Shown here one piece after another: positions 8,733 through 17,839 of a DNA stretch of 64,000 nt. The position numbers and the translations under genes were made by a program. The notes below the pieces were generated by a model that had not been told where the DNA came from, searched no databases, and was given only the letters and a program-made list of their open reading frames with translations. The number at the start of each line of letters is the position of its first letter. The first letter of the stretch is position 1. Source of the stretch: Antarcticimicrobium sediminis (GTDB taxonomy: Bacteria > Pseudomonadota > Alphaproteobacteria > Rhodobacterales > Rhodobacteraceae); contig NZ_SMFP01000001.1 in assembly GCF_004348975.1 (NCBI RefSeq), forward strand, positions 70,701 through 134,700, in the 5' to 3' direction.

Positions 8733-9572
8733 ATGAGATTTCAGGGCACCAAAGATTACGTGGCCACCGAAGACCTCACCATTGCGGTGAATGCGGCGGT
8801 CGCGCTGGAGCGCCCGCTTCTGGTCAAAGGCGAGCCGGGCACCGGCAAGACCGAACTGGCGCGACAGGTCGCCGATGCGCTGGGTCTGAAGATGATCGAG
8901 TGGAACATCAAATCCACCACCCGCGCGCAGCAGGGCCTGTATGAATACGATGCCGTCAGCCGGCTGCGGGACAGCCAGTTGGGCGATGAGCGCGTGCAGG
9001 ATGTGCGCAACTACATCAAAAAGGGCAAGCTCTGGCAGGCCTTTGATGCAGACGAACGGTTGGTGCTGCTGATCGACGAAATCGACAAGGCCGATATCGA
9101 ATTCCCCAACGATCTGCTGCAAGAACTCGATAAAATGGAATTCTTCGTCTACGAAACCGGCGAGACCATTCGCGCAAAGCAGCGTCCGATCGTCATCATC
9201 ACATCCAACAACGAGAAAGAGTTGCCCGACGCCTTTCTGCGCCGCTGCTTCTTTCACTATATCCGCTTCCCCGACGAGGCGACCATGCGCAAGATTGTCG
9301 AGGTGCACCACCCCGGTATCAAGGAATCGCTGCTGACAACGGCGTTGACCCAGTTTTATGAGCTGCGCGAAACCTCTGGGTTGAAAAAGAAACCTTCGAC
9401 CTCGGAAGTGCTGGATTGGCTGAAATTGCTGCTGGCCGAGGATCTCGACGCCGAAGATCTCAAGCGCGACGGGGTGAATGCCCTGCCCAAACTGCATGGC
9501 GCGCTGTTGAAAAACGAACAGGACGTGCATCTGTTCGAGCGGCTGGCCTTCATGGCCCGTAGCAAGCGTTAG
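8733..9572 (+). CDS. MoxR-family AAA+ ATPase
   Basis: A 279-residue AAA+ chaperone-like ATPase. Walker A GEPGTGKTE (about residues 35-43), Walker B VLLIDEIDKAD (about 110-120), sensor 1 IVIITSNNEKELPDAFLRR and an arginine finger in that segment. MoxR proteins pair with VWA-domain proteins to remodel or insert metal cofactors or mature complexes. The likely VWA partner (CoxE-like, 22761-23945) is 13 kb away and not adjacent as in many genomes. Start taken at MRFQGTKDY; an in-frame ATG at 8646 adds an unconserved-looking leader. Confidence 0.9.
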   Translation: MRFQGTKDYVATEDLTIAVNAAVALERPLLVKGEPGTGKTELARQVADALGLKMIEWNIKSTTRAQQGLYEYDAVSRLRDSQLGDERVQDVRNYIKKGKLWQAFDADERLVLLIDEIDKADIEFPNDLLQELDKMEFFVYETGETIRAKQRPIVIITSNNEKELPDAFLRRCFFHYIRFPDEATMRKIVEVHHPGIKESLLTTALTQFYELRETSGLKKKPSTSEVLDWLKLLLAEDLDAEDLKRDGVNALPKLHGALLKNEQDVHLFERLAFMARSKR

Positions 9573-9689
9573 AAGATCGGAACAGGTTTGCGCGTCATCG
9601 CGGTGCCTCTGGGGCCACGATGACGCCGCGAACCAAGCCCGCCCTGCCCCCTGATCGCGCCCACCACAGGCCCGGGGCCGCGCAGATCC

Positions 9690-10598
9690 CTATCGGGCCT
9701 CCAGCCGCGACCACAGGCTGTCCAGCGTCGGTTTGCGATTGTGCGGATAGCGATAGATCCGGACCTCAAGCGGGCAGAGGTGGCTTTTCGCGCCGACGAT
9801 CTGCAACCGGCCATCCGCCAGTTCCTCGCGGCAGATCTCGCGCGGGAGCCAGCCCAGACCAAACCCTTCGAGGATCATCGCCTTGACCGAATTGGCCAGC
9901 GCATTCTGGTTGACCACCAGAACGCCCGGCGGGTCGATCTGCTGGCGCAGCACATGGTCCAGCACCGATCTGAGCGCCGAGGCCGCCCCATAGGACAGTA
10001 GCGGCACCGGTCGTTTCTGTCCCGGATCAAGGGTGAACAACGGGCGCCCATCCGGCCCGCAGCGCGACACCGGGATGAAGTCATCGCGAGACAGGGTCAG
10101 ATAGTCACAGCGCCCCCCTTCCAGCGGCGACAGGAAATCCATCGCCGGGTGCCAATAGGTCAGGATCAGGTCGCAATAGCTTTGCTGCAACGCGGTCACG
10201 AACTGATCTGCGCCCCAACTGGTGGAATTCAGGTCAAGCTCCAACCCGCCGGCGTCGGCCAGCGGTTCGATATAGCTGCGGTAATGCGTCATGAACAGCG
10301 ACTGTGGCGAGGCCAGTCGGATCACGTTCTCGCCCGCCGCCGCGATGGTCTGGCAGCGTTCCAGCGTTTCGGAATAGGTCCGCAGGATGATCCGCGCCTG
10401 CGACAGGAACACCTCGCCCGCCGGAGTCAGCGACAGCGGCAGGGTCTGACGGTCGATCAGCCCGACGCCAACCTCGTCCTCAAGCGCACGAATGCGTCGG
10501 GAAAAGGCCGGCTGGCTGACGTTGCGATCCTCGGCGGCACGGGAAAAGTTCTTGTGCACCGTGAGCGCTTCGAAATCTCTGAGCCAAATGATGTCCAA
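9690..10598 (-). CDS. LysR-family transcriptional regulator (HypT/QseD-like)
   Basis: A 302-residue LysR regulator with an N-terminal winged helix-turn-helix (residues 1-62: LRDFEALTVHKNFSRAAE, VSQPAFSRRIRALEDEVG) and a C-terminal LysR substrate-binding domain (about 90-295). The NFSRAAExRxVSQPAFSRRIRALE pattern resembles the HypT/QseD subgroup. It starts 44 bp downstream of the last gene of the peptide ABC operon on the same strand, so it may be part of that operon or a linked regulator. Inducer and targets are unknown. Confidence 0.88.
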   Translation of the reverse strand: MDIIWLRDFEALTVHKNFSRAAEDRNVSQPAFSRRIRALEDEVGVGLIDRQTLPLSLTPAGEVFLSQARIILRTYSETLERCQTIAAAGENVIRLASPQSLFMTHYRSYIEPLADAGGLELDLNSTSWGADQFVTALQQSYCDLILTYWHPAMDFLSPLEGGRCDYLTLSRDDFIPVSRCGPDGRPLFTLDPGQKRPVPLLSYGAASALRSVLDHVLRQQIDPPGVLVVNQNALANSVKAMILEGFGLGWLPREICREELADGRLQIVGAKSHLCPLEVRIYRYPHNRKPTLDSLWSRLEAR

Positions 10599-10642
10599 AT
10601 CGTCGGGGTCCGTCCTGGATCTGTCTTGCGGGCAGCGGGAAA

Positions 10643-11680
10643 TCAGCCGTCCAGTCGGTCTTCTTCTACCGCGTGACAGGCCACCGCGCTACCGTCTGGC
10701 TTTTGCACCGGCAGCGGCCGTTCCACCCGGCACCGATCATTGGCATAGGTGCAGCGGCTGTAAAAGGGGCAGCCCTGCGGCAGATTGATCGGGGTCGGGA
10801 TTTCCCCCTTCAGGCGGATATGCTTGGGGTGGTCATCTGAAAGCTGCGGCACCGCCGAGAGCAGCGCACGCGTATAGGGGTGCTTGGGATTCTCGAACAG
10901 CGTGCGCGTGTCGGCCAGTTCGCACAGCGTGCCCAGATACAGCACGGCAACACGGGTGCCGAAATGTTCCACCACGCTCAGATCATGGGTGATGAACAGA
11001 TAGGTCAACCCGCGTTGTTCCTTGGCCTCCAGCATCAGGTTCAGCACCTGCGCCTGAATCGAGACGTCCAGCGCCGAGATCGGTTCATCCGCGATGATGA
11101 ATTCGGGGTCCACCGTCAGGGCGCGCGCGATGGCGATCCGCTGGCGTTGCCCACCTGAGAATTCATGCGGATAGCGCATCGACCAGCTTGGGTCGACGCC
11201 GACCGTGCGCATCACCTCGGCCACCTTGTCACGCACTTCGGCGCGCGACATGGCCGGGTTGTGATAGTGCATCGGCTCTTCCAAGGCTTGCCGGATCGTC
11301 ATCCGCGGATTGAGCGAAGCATAGGGATTCTGGAAGATCATCTGCATTTTCTTGCGCAGCGGCATCATCCCCGCGCGCGAGCGGTTGTCGGTGCGCGCGC
11401 CGTCATACAGGATCTCGCCGCCCGAGGGGGTCAGCAGCCCGGCGACCAGCCGCGCCACGGTGGATTTGCCGCAGCCGGATTCCCCCACGACGCAAAGCGC
11501 CTCGCCGCGCGCCACCGACAGCGACACGTCGTTGACCGCATGCACCGCGCGGCGTTCGCGCACGATTCGTCCCCGCCGCAGTTTGAGGGTTTCAAGAAAG
11601 CCCTTGTCGAGCACGAAGCGCTTTTCCAGCTGTTTCAGTTCCAACAGGGGGCGGCTGTCGGGGGCGATGATATCGGTCAT
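10643..11680 (-). CDS. Peptide ABC transporter ATP-binding protein (DppF/OppF type)
   Basis: A 345-residue cytosolic ATPase of a dipeptide/oligopeptide importer. Walker A GESGCGKST (about residues 66-74), signature FSGGQRQRIAIARAL, Walker B FIIADEP and the C-terminal oligopeptide/dipeptide ATPase extension with a Cys-containing CPFYSRCTYANDRC segment typical of the iron-sulfur-like OppD/F tail. A longer than usual N-terminal stretch (GFLETLKLRRGRIVRERRAV) separates the first strand from Walker A. The ATG overlaps the stop of the upstream ATPase gene (ATGA), indicating translational coupling. Last transporter gene of the operon. Confidence 0.92.
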   Translation of the reverse strand: MTDIIAPDSRPLLELKQLEKRFVLDKGFLETLKLRRGRIVRERRAVHAVNDVSLSVARGEALCVVGESGCGKSTVARLVAGLLTPSGGEILYDGARTDNRSRAGMMPLRKKMQMIFQNPYASLNPRMTIRQALEEPMHYHNPAMSRAEVRDKVAEVMRTVGVDPSWSMRYPHEFSGGQRQRIAIARALTVDPEFIIADEPISALDVSIQAQVLNLMLEAKEQRGLTYLFITHDLSVVEHFGTRVAVLYLGTLCELADTRTLFENPKHPYTRALLSAVPQLSDDHPKHIRLKGEIPTPINLPQGCPFYSRCTYANDRCRVERPLPVQKPDGSAVACHAVEEDRLDG

Positions 11681-12678
11681 GCGCTTTCTTCCTTGTAGGG
11701 GATGCCGTGCAGGCGGCTGACCTCGTGGCAGGCGATCTCGACCTCGGCAAAGCGCATGATTTCCGGTCGGACGCGACGGCAGATGTCCACGGCAAAGTCG
11801 CATCTGGGGTGGAACGGGCAGCCGGCAGGAAGCGCGGCTGGCGACGGCATGTTGCCGGGAATCTGTTTCAGCCGGTGGCCCGGCAGGGTCTGCTGCGGCA
11901 GCGCATTGATCAGCCCCTGCGTATAGGGGTGCTGCGGATCGTTGATGATCTGGCGCGTGGGGCCGGCCTCGATGATGCGACCGGCATACATCACCAGTGT
12001 GCGTTCGGTCATCTGGCTGACCACGCCAAGGTCGTGGGTGATCAGGATCAACCCCACCTTGTTCGACTGGCACAGCTCCAGCAACAGATCCATGATGTCG
12101 GCCTGAATCGTCACGTCGAGCGCGGTTGTGGGTTCGTCCGCGATGATCAGCTCCGGGTCCAGAAGCAGCGCGATGGCGATGACGATGCGTTGGCGCATCC
12201 CCCCCGATAGCTCGTGCGGGTATTGCTCCAGCCGCTCTTCCGGCGAGGGGATATAGACCTCGCGCAGCTTCAGGATCGAAATCTGCTCGGCCTCGGCCCG
12301 GCTCAGCTTGCGGTGCGCCCGCAGGGTTTCGACCATCTGCTGCCCGATGGTCAGCACCGGGTTCAGCGTGACCATCGGATCCTGAAAGATCATCGCCATG
12401 CGGTTGCCCCGGATCCGGCGCATCTGCGCATCGGAAAACCGCACGATATCCTCGCCGCCGAACATGACATGGCCGCTGTCGATATAGCCCGGCTGGCTGA
12501 GCAGGTTCATCAGCGCAAATCCGGTGATCGATTTACCGGCCCCGGATTCACCGACGATCCCCAGCCGTTCGCCCCGGCGCACGTCGAATGAAATCTGGTT
12601 CAACGCGGTCACGGTCTGATCCCGCATAGCGAATTTAACCGTCAGGTCGCGGACGGAAAGCAACGACATCTCGGTCAT
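11677..12678 (-). CDS. Peptide ABC transporter ATP-binding protein (DppD/OppD type)
   Basis: A 333-residue ATPase with Walker A GESGAGKS, signature LSGGMRQRIVIAIAL, Walker B LIIADEPTTALD and the C-terminal oligopeptide-type tail containing CPFHPRCDFAVDIC. It pairs with the DppF-type ATPase to energise uptake. The start MTEMSLLSVRDLTV at 12678 uses an ATG overlapping the stop of the permease gene (ATGA); an internal ATG three codons later is the alternative. Both ends overlap neighbours by four bases, so this operon is tightly coupled. Confidence 0.92.
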   Translation of the reverse strand: MTEMSLLSVRDLTVKFAMRDQTVTALNQISFDVRRGERLGIVGESGAGKSITGFALMNLLSQPGYIDSGHVMFGGEDIVRFSDAQMRRIRGNRMAMIFQDPMVTLNPVLTIGQQMVETLRAHRKLSRAEAEQISILKLREVYIPSPEERLEQYPHELSGGMRQRIVIAIALLLDPELIIADEPTTALDVTIQADIMDLLLELCQSNKVGLILITHDLGVVSQMTERTLVMYAGRIIEAGPTRQIINDPQHPYTQGLINALPQQTLPGHRLKQIPGNMPSPAALPAGCPFHPRCDFAVDICRRVRPEIMRFAEVEIACHEVSRLHGIPYKEESA

Positions 12679-13622
12679 CCTTTGTAGAGTTTCGGGTTCA
12701 GGACATCGCGCATCCAGTCGCCCAGAAGATTGATGACCAGCACCAGCACCACCAGCACCACGCCGGGAATGGCGGTGATCCACCAGCTGCCGGAAAAGAT
12801 ATAGTCAAAGCCAGAGGAAATCAGCGACCCCAGCGAGGGCTGGCTTGGCGGCATCCCCAGCCCGAGAAAGCTGAGCGAGGCCTCGGAAATGATCGCATTG
12901 GCCACCTGCACGGTCGAGATCACAAAGATCGGCGACAGCGAGTTGGGCAGGATGTGGCGCACCATGATCCGCATCGGGCCAAAGCCCAGCACGCGGGCGC
13001 TGTCGACATATTCCTTCTTTTTCTCGGCCAGCACGGTGGCGCGCACGGTGCGGGCGTATTGCGGCCATTCCGCCACCCCGATCACCGCGATCAGGAAATA
13101 GATCGCATATTGGTTAAAGGTCTCGCTGCCGAACATCGCTTGGGTCACGGCGAGAAAGATGATCGCCACCATCAAGGTCGAGAACGACAACTGGATGTCG
13201 GCAAGCCGCATCAGAAGGCTGTCGAGCCGCCCGCCGATATAGCCCGCCAGCAACCCGATGCTGATGCCCAGCACCGCCTGCAGTGCCACAGCGCAAAGCC
13301 CGATCATCAGCGACAGCCGGGTGCCATACAGGATGGTGGACCACAGATCGCGGCCCTGATCGTCGGTCCCGAACAGGAATTGCGGGTCTGCCCCCTCGAT
13401 CCAGATCGGCGGGTATTCGCTGTTCATGATGTCGATCTGCCCGGGATCATAGGGATCGAACGGCGCGATCAGCGGCGCAAAGATCGCACCAAAGGCAATG
13501 ACCAGAAAAATCGCCAGCGACACCACCGCCACCGGGTTGCCGCGAAAGCTGTGGCCCATTTTCGAATTCCAGATGCGCGACCAGCGGCTTGCCGGGATCT
13601 CGTTCGTGCTCAGACTGCTCAT
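12675..13622 (-). CDS. Peptide ABC transporter permease (DppC/OppC type)
   Basis: A 315-residue inner-membrane permease. The N-terminal OppC_N segment (about residues 20-75, with a transmembrane helix VVSLAIFLVIAFGAIF) is followed by the binding-protein-dependent transport domain with about five further helices. The EAA loop reads YVDSARVLGFGPMRIMVRHILPNSLSP, matching the ATPase-contact motif. Two permease subunits and two ATPases form the importer. The start overlaps the stop of the DppB-type permease gene (ATGA). Confidence 0.92.
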   Translation of the reverse strand: MSSLSTNEIPASRWSRIWNSKMGHSFRGNPVAVVSLAIFLVIAFGAIFAPLIAPFDPYDPGQIDIMNSEYPPIWIEGADPQFLFGTDDQGRDLWSTILYGTRLSLMIGLCAVALQAVLGISIGLLAGYIGGRLDSLLMRLADIQLSFSTLMVAIIFLAVTQAMFGSETFNQYAIYFLIAVIGVAEWPQYARTVRATVLAEKKKEYVDSARVLGFGPMRIMVRHILPNSLSPIFVISTVQVANAIISEASLSFLGLGMPPSQPSLGSLISSGFDYIFSGSWWITAIPGVVLVVLVLVINLLGDWMRDVLNPKLYKG

Positions 13623-14599
13623 GCGCCCATCCTCGCCAGATTAACGGTCGGGTTCACCAGCCCATAGATCAGATCGACGATGGTGTTGGTCACCACGAAG
13701 ATAAAGCCGACGACGATCAGATAGGCCACGATCAAGGGGGTATCGACGCGGTTCACCGCCTCAAGAAACATGAAGCCCATGCCCGGCCACTGGAACACGG
13801 TTTCGGTCAGGATGGTATAGGCCACCATGGTGCCGATCTGCACGCCGCCCACGGTGATCACCGGCAGAAGCGTATTCTTCAGCGCATGCACGAAATAGAT
13901 CCGCATCGGACGCAACCCCTTGGCCTTGGCGAATTTGACATATTCGCTTTGCAATACCTCCATCATCTCGGCCCGGATCAGCCGCACGAACAGCGGCAAC
14001 ATGATCGAGGCCAGCGCCACCGAGGGCAGCAAGACATGCATGAGACCATCAAAGCTGGCGAAATTGGTGTCCCAAGAGCCAAAGACATGCACCACCTCGC
14101 CGCGCCCGTAAGACGGGAACCAGCCCAGATTGACCGCAAAGACGAAGATCATCAGGATCGCGGTCAGGAACACCGGGATCGAGATGCCGACGATTGACAG
14201 GCCCATGATGATCCCCGACAGGATCGATTTCGGTTTGATCGCCGTATAGACCCCCAGCGGCACCGACAGCCCGACGATGATCAGTGTGGCGCCAAGGACC
14301 AGTTCCAGCGTAGCGGGCATCTTTTTCAGGATCACGTCCAGCGCCGGTTCCTTGAAAAAATAGCTGGTGCCGAGATCCCCATGCAGGGCATTGCCGAGAA
14401 ACCGTAGGTATTGCGTGACGAACCCATCATTCAGCCCAAGCTCGTCGCGCAGCTGGTCACGCACCTCTTCTGAGACGCTCACGCCCACAAGTGCGCGCAG
14501 GGGGTCGCCCAGATTGTCCTGAATGGCAAAGCCGATCAAAGAGATGGCGAACATCACCGCGATGGCCTGAAACACACGTTTCACGAGGTAGGCGAGCAT
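13619..14599 (-). CDS. Peptide ABC transporter permease (DppB/OppB type)
   Basis: A 326-residue permease with the typical N-terminal helix (VFQAIAVMFAISLIGFAI), then the periplasmic DppB segment DPLRALVGVSVSEE and a six-helix transport domain. The EAA loop (YVKFAKAKGLRPMRIYFVHALKNTLLP) marks the ATPase contact. It is separated from the binding-protein gene by 188 bp holding a hairpin and short direct repeats, which may lower its expression relative to the binding protein. Confidence 0.92.
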   Translation of the reverse strand: MLAYLVKRVFQAIAVMFAISLIGFAIQDNLGDPLRALVGVSVSEEVRDQLRDELGLNDGFVTQYLRFLGNALHGDLGTSYFFKEPALDVILKKMPATLELVLGATLIIVGLSVPLGVYTAIKPKSILSGIIMGLSIVGISIPVFLTAILMIFVFAVNLGWFPSYGRGEVVHVFGSWDTNFASFDGLMHVLLPSVALASIMLPLFVRLIRAEMMEVLQSEYVKFAKAKGLRPMRIYFVHALKNTLLPVITVGGVQIGTMVAYTILTETVFQWPGMGFMFLEAVNRVDTPLIVAYLIVVGFIFVVTNTIVDLIYGLVNPTVNLARMGA

Positions 14600-14645
14600 T
14601 TGTCAGGGTCCCTTTTTGGGTCACGGGCTTGAGTCACGTATTGAT

Positions 14646-14704
14646 GCGCACGGGCCATAGTCACGAAAACGGAGCACGAAAACGGGCCACGACAGGACCA
14701 TGCG
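14646..14704 (-). repeat. Short direct repeats upstream of the DppB-type permease
   Basis: Units containing CACGAAAACG recur at 14660-14671 and 14672-14684, flanked by related CACGGGCC and CACGACAGG units. They lie 45-105 bp upstream of the permease start in the intercistronic gap. Degenerate; likely slippage-derived. Confidence 0.5.
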
Positions 14705-14740
14705 CATGAAAGTATGACTGGAAATCGGAAGCGACAGACA

Positions 14741-14770
14741 CCCCGGGGCAGGCAAAAGCCCGCCCCAGGG
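14741..14770 (-). terminator. Intercistronic hairpin after the peptide-binding-protein gene
   Basis: On the minus strand GGGGCGGGC pairs with GCCTGCCCC (one G-U pair) around a TTTT loop, 18 bp beyond the binding-protein stop. No T-run follows, so it is better read as an mRNA-stabilising or partial terminator hairpin that lets the binding protein accumulate above the membrane subunits. Confidence 0.65.
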
Positions 14771-14787
14771 AATAACATGCTAGTGGA

Positions 14788-16344
14788 TCAGTCGACCACC
14801 AGATCGCCGAAATAGGGGAAGTTCATCGCGTTGACGATGCCCTCGGCATGAACGCCTTTGCGCGCGCCCCAGGCCAGGTTCTGCCAGTGAAGCGGGACAA
14901 ACGCCGCCTCGTTGTACAGAATGGTTTCCAGCTGTTTCAGCATTGCGCCGCGTTTGGCCGGGTCGGTCTCGACGTTGGAGGCGGCCATCAGCGCATCAGC
15001 TTCCGGGTTGCAGTAGTTGCCCGAGTTGTACTGGCCATTGCCGGTCTCAGAGTCCGGGCAGGCGGTCAGGAACTGGTGGAAGTTGGCCGAATCCTCGGTG
15101 TCCGAGTGCCAGCCGATCATCATGATGTCTGCCGCGCGCTCGTCGAACTTGGGCCAGTATTGCGCCTTGGGCATGGTTTGCAGATCAACCTTGATGTTGA
15201 TCTTCGACAGCATCGAGGTCACCGCCTGCGCGATCTTGTCGTCGTTCACATAGCGGTTGTTGGGCGCCATCATGGTGATGGAAAACCCATCGGCGTAACC
15301 GGCTTCGGCCATCAAGGCCTTGGCTTTGTCCAGATCGAAACGCGGCGCAAGTGCTGCGTCATAGCCCAGATAGCCGGCCGGGCTGGCCTGCCCTGCCACG
15401 GTGCCGAAACCGCGCATGATGCGGTCGACGATCCCGGCGTTGTTCACCGCATAGTCGATCGCCAGACGGACGCGGGCATCCTTGAACGCCTCGACCCGGT
15501 TCTGGTTCAACTGCAGGGTGATGATCCGGGTGCCCGGCATGGTCACCAGTGCGGTGCCCTCGGCCTCGTCCACCCGCTTGAGATCGGTCGGCGGCACTGG
15601 CGCGATAAAGTCCACATCGCCCGACAGCAAGGCCGCGACGCGGGTCGGGTCTTCCTTGATCGGGGTCAGGATGATCTTGTCGACATTACCTTTCGAGGCG
15701 GTGTCCCAATAGCCGTCGAAGCGCTCGAACACCATGCGCACGCCTTGCTCACGCTCGGTCACGACATAGGGGCCGGTGCCCGACAGGTTGCGCGAGGCAA
15801 AGCTGTCGCCATGCTTGACCAGCTCGGCCTTGTCTTTGCCGTCGGCGGTGGTGCCGGTGTAGAATTTGCTGTCCATCGGGAACAGATAGGTCGCGGTGTG
15901 CAGCACCAGCGGATAGGCCGCCGAGGTCTTGAGGTCGAAGGTCAGGCTGTCGATCACGTCCAACGCGGTAAAGGGCTCGAAGATCCCCTTGAAATCCGGG
16001 CTGCTTTTCAGGCGATCAAAGGTCCATTTCACATCGGCAGTCGTCAGCATGTTGCCGCTGTGGAACTTGACGCCGTCGCGCAGATGAAACCGCACGGTGG
16101 TGTCGTCGATCTGTTCCCAGCTCGTCGCCAGCCGCGGTTCGAACTGCAGATCCTGTGTCCAGCGGACCAGCGGATCGAACGCCATATGAGACAGTTGCAG
16201 CGTCCCGCCGGACAGTTGCTCATGCGGATCAAGCGACACGGGGTCCGCGTCATAGGCCACCCTGACGGTGGTCTCTGCCAGCGCGGCATTGCCGAGCATG
16301 ACAGACATCGCGCCAACCGCGGCGATGCGTAGAAAAGAGCTCAT
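14788..16344 (-). CDS. Peptide ABC transporter substrate-binding protein (family 5)
   Basis: A 518-residue periplasmic binding protein of the SBP_bac_5 family. The Sec signal peptide MSSFLRIAAVGAMSVMLGNA with cleavage after ALA (about residue 23) has no lipobox. The mature part has family features such as DPVSLDPHEQ, FHLRDGVKFHSGNMLTTADVKWTFDRL and YDAALAPRFDLDKAKALMAEAGY. GGAGGAAATGAA precedes the chosen ATG; an upstream in-frame start at 16458 would bury the signal peptide. It delivers peptides (or, in some relatives, nickel or glutathione) to the downstream permeases. First gene of the five-gene operon. Confidence 0.93.
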   Translation of the reverse strand: MSSFLRIAAVGAMSVMLGNAALAETTVRVAYDADPVSLDPHEQLSGGTLQLSHMAFDPLVRWTQDLQFEPRLATSWEQIDDTTVRFHLRDGVKFHSGNMLTTADVKWTFDRLKSSPDFKGIFEPFTALDVIDSLTFDLKTSAAYPLVLHTATYLFPMDSKFYTGTTADGKDKAELVKHGDSFASRNLSGTGPYVVTEREQGVRMVFERFDGYWDTASKGNVDKIILTPIKEDPTRVAALLSGDVDFIAPVPPTDLKRVDEAEGTALVTMPGTRIITLQLNQNRVEAFKDARVRLAIDYAVNNAGIVDRIMRGFGTVAGQASPAGYLGYDAALAPRFDLDKAKALMAEAGYADGFSITMMAPNNRYVNDDKIAQAVTSMLSKINIKVDLQTMPKAQYWPKFDERAADIMMIGWHSDTEDSANFHQFLTACPDSETGNGQYNSGNYCNPEADALMAASNVETDPAKRGAMLKQLETILYNEAAFVPLHWQNLAWGARKGVHAEGIVNAMNFPYFGDLVVD

Positions 16345-16685
16345 TTCATTTCCTCCATGAAGGGACCAGATGGGACCAGTGTTTGGTCTCCGGTTTAGGC
16401 GAGGGAACCCTATTGGAAAGCCTCGCCCCCTGACCAATGCCAATTTCAAATCATCCATGCAAAACGCGAATACCCCCGCAATAAAGGCACGTTTTCAAGG
16501 ACTTGATGCGCAAACATAGTCAGCTGACCATACGTCAGCAGACCACAGAACAGGGCACGGCAGTTGATTTTCGCCCCGATTTCATGGCTTTCCTGCGTGA
16601 CATCGGCGCATGACCTCTGACGCCTTGGCCTGTGCTTGCATCCCCCCCGAATGCGCAGGCGCGGGGCCCCCTCCCGTCCGCCAGA
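16345..16685. promoter_or_regulatory. Intergenic region upstream of the peptide ABC operon (no gene)
   Basis: 341 bp without a convincing gene, between the AraC-type regulator stop and the binding-protein start. It must hold the operon promoter. It contains a perfect palindrome GTCAGCTGAC (16519-16528) inside an imperfect direct repeat (16515-16528 and 16529-16543), and a 10-bp direct repeat GGGACCAGAT/GGGACCAGTG (16362-16381) just upstream of the ribosome-binding site. No clear sigma-70 boxes were identified. Confidence 0.5.
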
Positions 16686-17720
16686 TCAGCAGCGGTCGCG
16701 GCGATAGACGCCGGGGGTCACCCCGGTCCAGCGTTTGAACGCCCGGTGAAAATTCGCCACCGAGGCAAAGCCGATATCCTGCGAGATCCCCTCAAGGCTT
16801 TTGCCCCCTTGGGTCAGGTCGCGAATGGCGATGTCGCGGCGCAGCCCGTCCTTGATATCCTGAAACGAGGTGCCCTCATCCTCCAGCCGCCGCATCAGGG
16901 TGCGCGGCGTCAGGTTCAGCGCATTGGCGGCGTCGCTCAGGTGAAAGCCCATCCGATCCGACAGCAACAGCAGCTCGCGCAGCCGCAGCGGTAGGGCGTG
17001 TTCGCGATAGCCGGTAAAGATCCAGTCGCGCGGGGCCCGGAGCAGAAACTCCTGCATCTCGGCCTCGCTGCGCGCCACCGGCAGCGCGCCCAAGGCCCGG
17101 TCAAGGGTGATCGACGAACAGGGCTGCGAAAACCGGATCGGGGCAGGAAACAGGATCGGGTAATCCTCGGCAAACCCCGGGCGGGCAAAGACAAAGCTGA
17201 CCTCGCGCAGCGGCACTTCGCGCCCGGCCAGCCACGAGGCGATGCCATGGGCCAGTTTCAACAGCAGCATATGGCCGAACCGCTGCGGCACCGCCGCGCC
17301 GCGCGGCAGGATCGACAGGCGCAGCCCCTCGCCCTCTTCCTCCAGCGTCAGGCGGTGATCGTCCAGCAACAGGTTCCAGAAGGTGGTAAAGCGATACAGC
17401 GCGGCCCCCAGCGACGAGGCCCCGCGCACCGAAACGCACAGATGCTTGAGCGCGCCCGAGCGCATCGGCCGGCTCCACAGCCCCATCATCTCATCGCCAG
17501 TGCCCACCGCGACCAATTGATACAAGCGCACGATCTGGTCATGCGTCACTCGCGCGCGGGGCTGGCTGGCAGCGGCGGCAAGCCCGGTCTGCTCCAGAAA
17601 CCCGGCCAGTTGCTGCGGTGGGCAATAGGCCCGCAGCGCAGCAAGCCAATCCTCGACAAGGGCGAAGGACACGGTGGACAGGACCGGTGAGGTCTGGAGG
17701 GCGACGGGCGATAGGGTCAT
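16686..17720 (-). CDS. AraC-family transcriptional regulator
   Basis: A regulator of about 344 residues from MTLSPVALQ (an ATG at 17771 would add 17 residues). The N-terminal two thirds match the arabinose-binding-like domain of the OruR/ArgR-type AraC group. The C-terminal about 100 residues carry two helix-turn-helices: LLLLSDRMGFHLSDAANALNLTPRTLMRRLEDEGT and the signature near IGFASVANFHRAFKRWTGVTPGVYRR. It is divergent from dmdC (119 bp between starts), so it probably controls the dmdC-dmdD genes; this is inferred from position only. Confidence 0.9.
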   Translation of the reverse strand: MTLSPVALQTSPVLSTVSFALVEDWLAALRAYCPPQQLAGFLEQTGLAAAASQPRARVTHDQIVRLYQLVAVGTGDEMMGLWSRPMRSGALKHLCVSVRGASSLGAALYRFTTFWNLLLDDHRLTLEEEGEGLRLSILPRGAAVPQRFGHMLLLKLAHGIASWLAGREVPLREVSFVFARPGFAEDYPILFPAPIRFSQPCSSITLDRALGALPVARSEAEMQEFLLRAPRDWIFTGYREHALPLRLRELLLLSDRMGFHLSDAANALNLTPRTLMRRLEDEGTSFQDIKDGLRRDIAIRDLTQGGKSLEGISQDIGFASVANFHRAFKRWTGVTPGVYRRDRC

Positions 17721-17839
17721 GGCCGGGCCAACATCCCGGAATTTGTCACTTTTTGCAAATCCTGCGTCCATGAGAGAGATAGCACCACGGGTTTTCCCCT
17801 TTTATATGGCACTCAAACGCATTTTGGGGAGACCGCCCG

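Noticed and set aside
12719-12760. CACCAG repeat as a DNA element
   Set aside because: It encodes a run of hydrophobic Val/Leu codons in a permease transmembrane helix on the minus strand; ordinary coding repetition.
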